In this document: piece after piece, positions 62,844 to 64,000 of the stretch
Numbering within the stretch: position 1 is the first letter of the stretch
Layout of the letters: every line of letters begins with the position of its first letter
NCBI GenBank assembly: GCA_023474345.1
Contig: JAMCXS010000032.1
Span: 186,001 to 250,000, forward strand
Direction of reading: 5' to 3'
Length of the DNA stretch: 64,000 nt
Origin: Acidobacteriota bacterium
GTDB taxonomy: Bacteria > Acidobacteriota > Terriglobia > UBA7540
The notes under the pieces: generated by a model
Told to the model about the DNA's origin: nothing
Database searches by the model: none
The model's input: only the letters and a program-made list of their open reading frames with translations
Position numbers and translations under genes: made by a program

Positions 62844-64000
62844 ATGTCCCGCGGAGGACGAATGCTGCCGGCACGCACGACCGATCGAGGTTCAACGCTT
62901 TTTATCCTGGCGGGCGTTATGCTGATACTGCTCGTAGTCTGCGCGTTCGCGATTGATATGGCCTGGCTCTATCTGGCGCGGGTGCAGGCGCAACGGGCGG
63001 CGGACGCGGCGGCCTTAGGCGGCGCAACAGCCTTTGTCAACAGCGGGTGCGTAACAAGCGGGTGCACCTCCGGCGGAATTCAGGAGCCTCTGGCGCGACA
63101 GCAGGCCGAAGTGGTCGGGGACCAGAACGACATCGCCGGCAAGGCGGCCAAAATCCAGGACGGTGACGTGACGTTCAGTTACCCCAATCCGCAGGAACCC
63201 CAGATCACGGTGACGGTTCGGAGCGCCGTGACCACCTTCTTTGCAAAAATCATCAGCTCCGCCTTTGAATCCGTGAATGTAAGCGCCACGGCGACAGCCG
63301 AAGCCTATAACCCTTCGGGCGGCTCCGGTACCCCCCTCGGCACAGCCTGCCTGAGACCTTTCTTAGTGCCCAATTGCGATCCAGTGCACACTTCGCCCGC
63401 CAATCCAACTTGCGCGGCCATCGGTGGGGGCGGATACTTCATTAAACCTGACGGAAGTATTCCGAATGACGTGGTTGGCGAGTCCTGGCAGCTTCATACC
63501 AATGCCGCTCCCAGCCAGTGGTATCTGGTGGGTTACACTGACGCGGCATGGTCGAGCGGCAACGCGTTGGAGAATCACATTGAGTATTGTGCGTCGGCCA
63601 TTTATTCCTGTGGGACCGAACTGCAAACCGCCAACGGCAAGATGGTAGGACCGGTCGACCATGGGATTGAGGCACTAATCCATGAGAGCAAATCCGGCAC
63701 GGGGCAGGATACGATTGACACCTCCGTCGGACCGCCTTTCCCCATCACCGGAGGATCCAACAACCCGAATCCTTCGCTCATTGGTAAGACCTTTTACGGG
63801 CAGAGCGCTTCGATAGTGACGGTTCCGGTTTACTCGGGCGTGGACGTCAGCGGGCAGCCACTCGGTCCGGGAGGCGCACCGGTCTATATAATGGGCTATA
63901 TGCAGTTGTTCATAAAGGGTTACGTCCACAATGGCAGCGACGATTACCTTGATACCGTGATCCTGAATGTCGGCAGTTGTGGGGGCTCAAGCGGCGGCGG
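62844..64000 (+). CDS. TadG-like protein, C-terminus cut by window edge
   Basis: At least 385 residues, open to the right edge. A Tad-domain N-terminus, DRGSTLFILAGVMLILLVVCAFAIDMAWLYLARVQAQRAADAAALGGATAFV, is the TadG (PF13400) signature: a hydrophobic helix with Glu/Asp nearby and the A-rich DAAALG motif. The following extracytoplasmic part has Cys pairs and Gly/Ser/Pro-rich stretches. AAGGAGGG precedes the ATG at 62844. Probably anchored at the inner membrane as part of a Tad-type apparatus; the ATPase and platform genes are not in the window. Confidence 0.85.
   Translation, partial: MSRGGRMLPARTTDRGSTLFILAGVMLILLVVCAFAIDMAWLYLARVQAQRAADAAALGGATAFVNSGCVTSGCTSGGIQEPLARQQAEVVGDQNDIAGKAAKIQDGDVTFSYPNPQEPQITVTVRSAVTTFFAKIISSAFESVNVSATATAEAYNPSGGSGTPLGTACLRPFLVPNCDPVHTSPANPTCAAIGGGGYFIKPDGSIPNDVVGESWQLHTNAAPSQWYLVGYTDAAWSSGNALENHIEYCASAIYSCGTELQTANGKMVGPVDHGIEALIHESKSGTGQDTIDTSVGPPFPITGGSNNPNPSLIGKTFYGQSASIVTVPVYSGVDVSGQPLGPGGAPVYIMGYMQLFIKGYVHNGSDDYLDTVILNVGSCGGSSGG

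Overview
The window reads as chromosome of a Gram-negative, GC-rich bacterium. An LptE-type LPS-assembly lipoprotein, Tat-exported enzymes, a DUF6600/FecR surface protein and a set of gene styles familiar from soil Acidobacteriota suggest a member of that phylum. That placement is inference from gene content; no rRNA lies in the window.

Layout. Bases 1-7 kb: deoC (cut by the left edge), a small zincin, tsaB-rimI, a Lys-rich secreted mini-protein, a DUF465 protein, then a tightly overlapping envelope operon psd-pssA-asd-like-lptE. 7-19 kb: a SAM methyltransferase with a long structured leader, glutaryl-CoA dehydrogenase, selD, argJ, a Tat-exported sulfatase-fold protein, pyrF, glmS and a histone-deacetylase-family enzyme. 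19-30 kb: exported acetolactate decarboxylase, larE, a large Tat-exported protein between larE and a truncated larE copy, gyrA, and a GH3 glucosidase with PA14 insert. 30-37 kb: REP-like repeats, a carboxymuconolactone decarboxylase-like protein, a membrane spermidine-synthase-like protein, a FliA-type sigma factor and an RsbW/RsbV partner-switching pair. 37-43 kb: a candidate structured small RNA, cysH, a penicillin-binding transpeptidase, recA, and a thiolase/3-hydroxyacyl-CoA dehydrogenase pair. 43.8-48.7 kb: a CAU tRNA with a diverged copy of its 3' half 4.5 kb away, gene debris including a tyrosine-recombinase remnant, and a FecR/DUF6600 protein: a decayed tRNA-integrated island. 48.7-53 kb: exopolysaccharide and glycosyl transferases. 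53.4-57.6 kb: a sigma-54 activator followed by an ADP-forming acyl-CoA-synthetase alpha protein and a BON protein, with a matching -24/-12 promoter and an upstream dyad. 58-64 kb: tRNA-Glu, DUF72, an orphan accessory protein and a TadE/TadE/TadG pilus-type cluster running off the right edge.

The most notable points are: selD is itself a selenoprotein gene (in-frame TGA followed by a bacterial-SECIS-like hairpin) and would be called 60 bases short by standard tools; GlmS carries Ser instead of the N-terminal catalytic Cys; the aspartate-semialdehyde-dehydrogenase homologue in the envelope operon lacks catalytic Cys and His; a self-contained sigma-54 circuit; and a tRNA-bounded decayed island.
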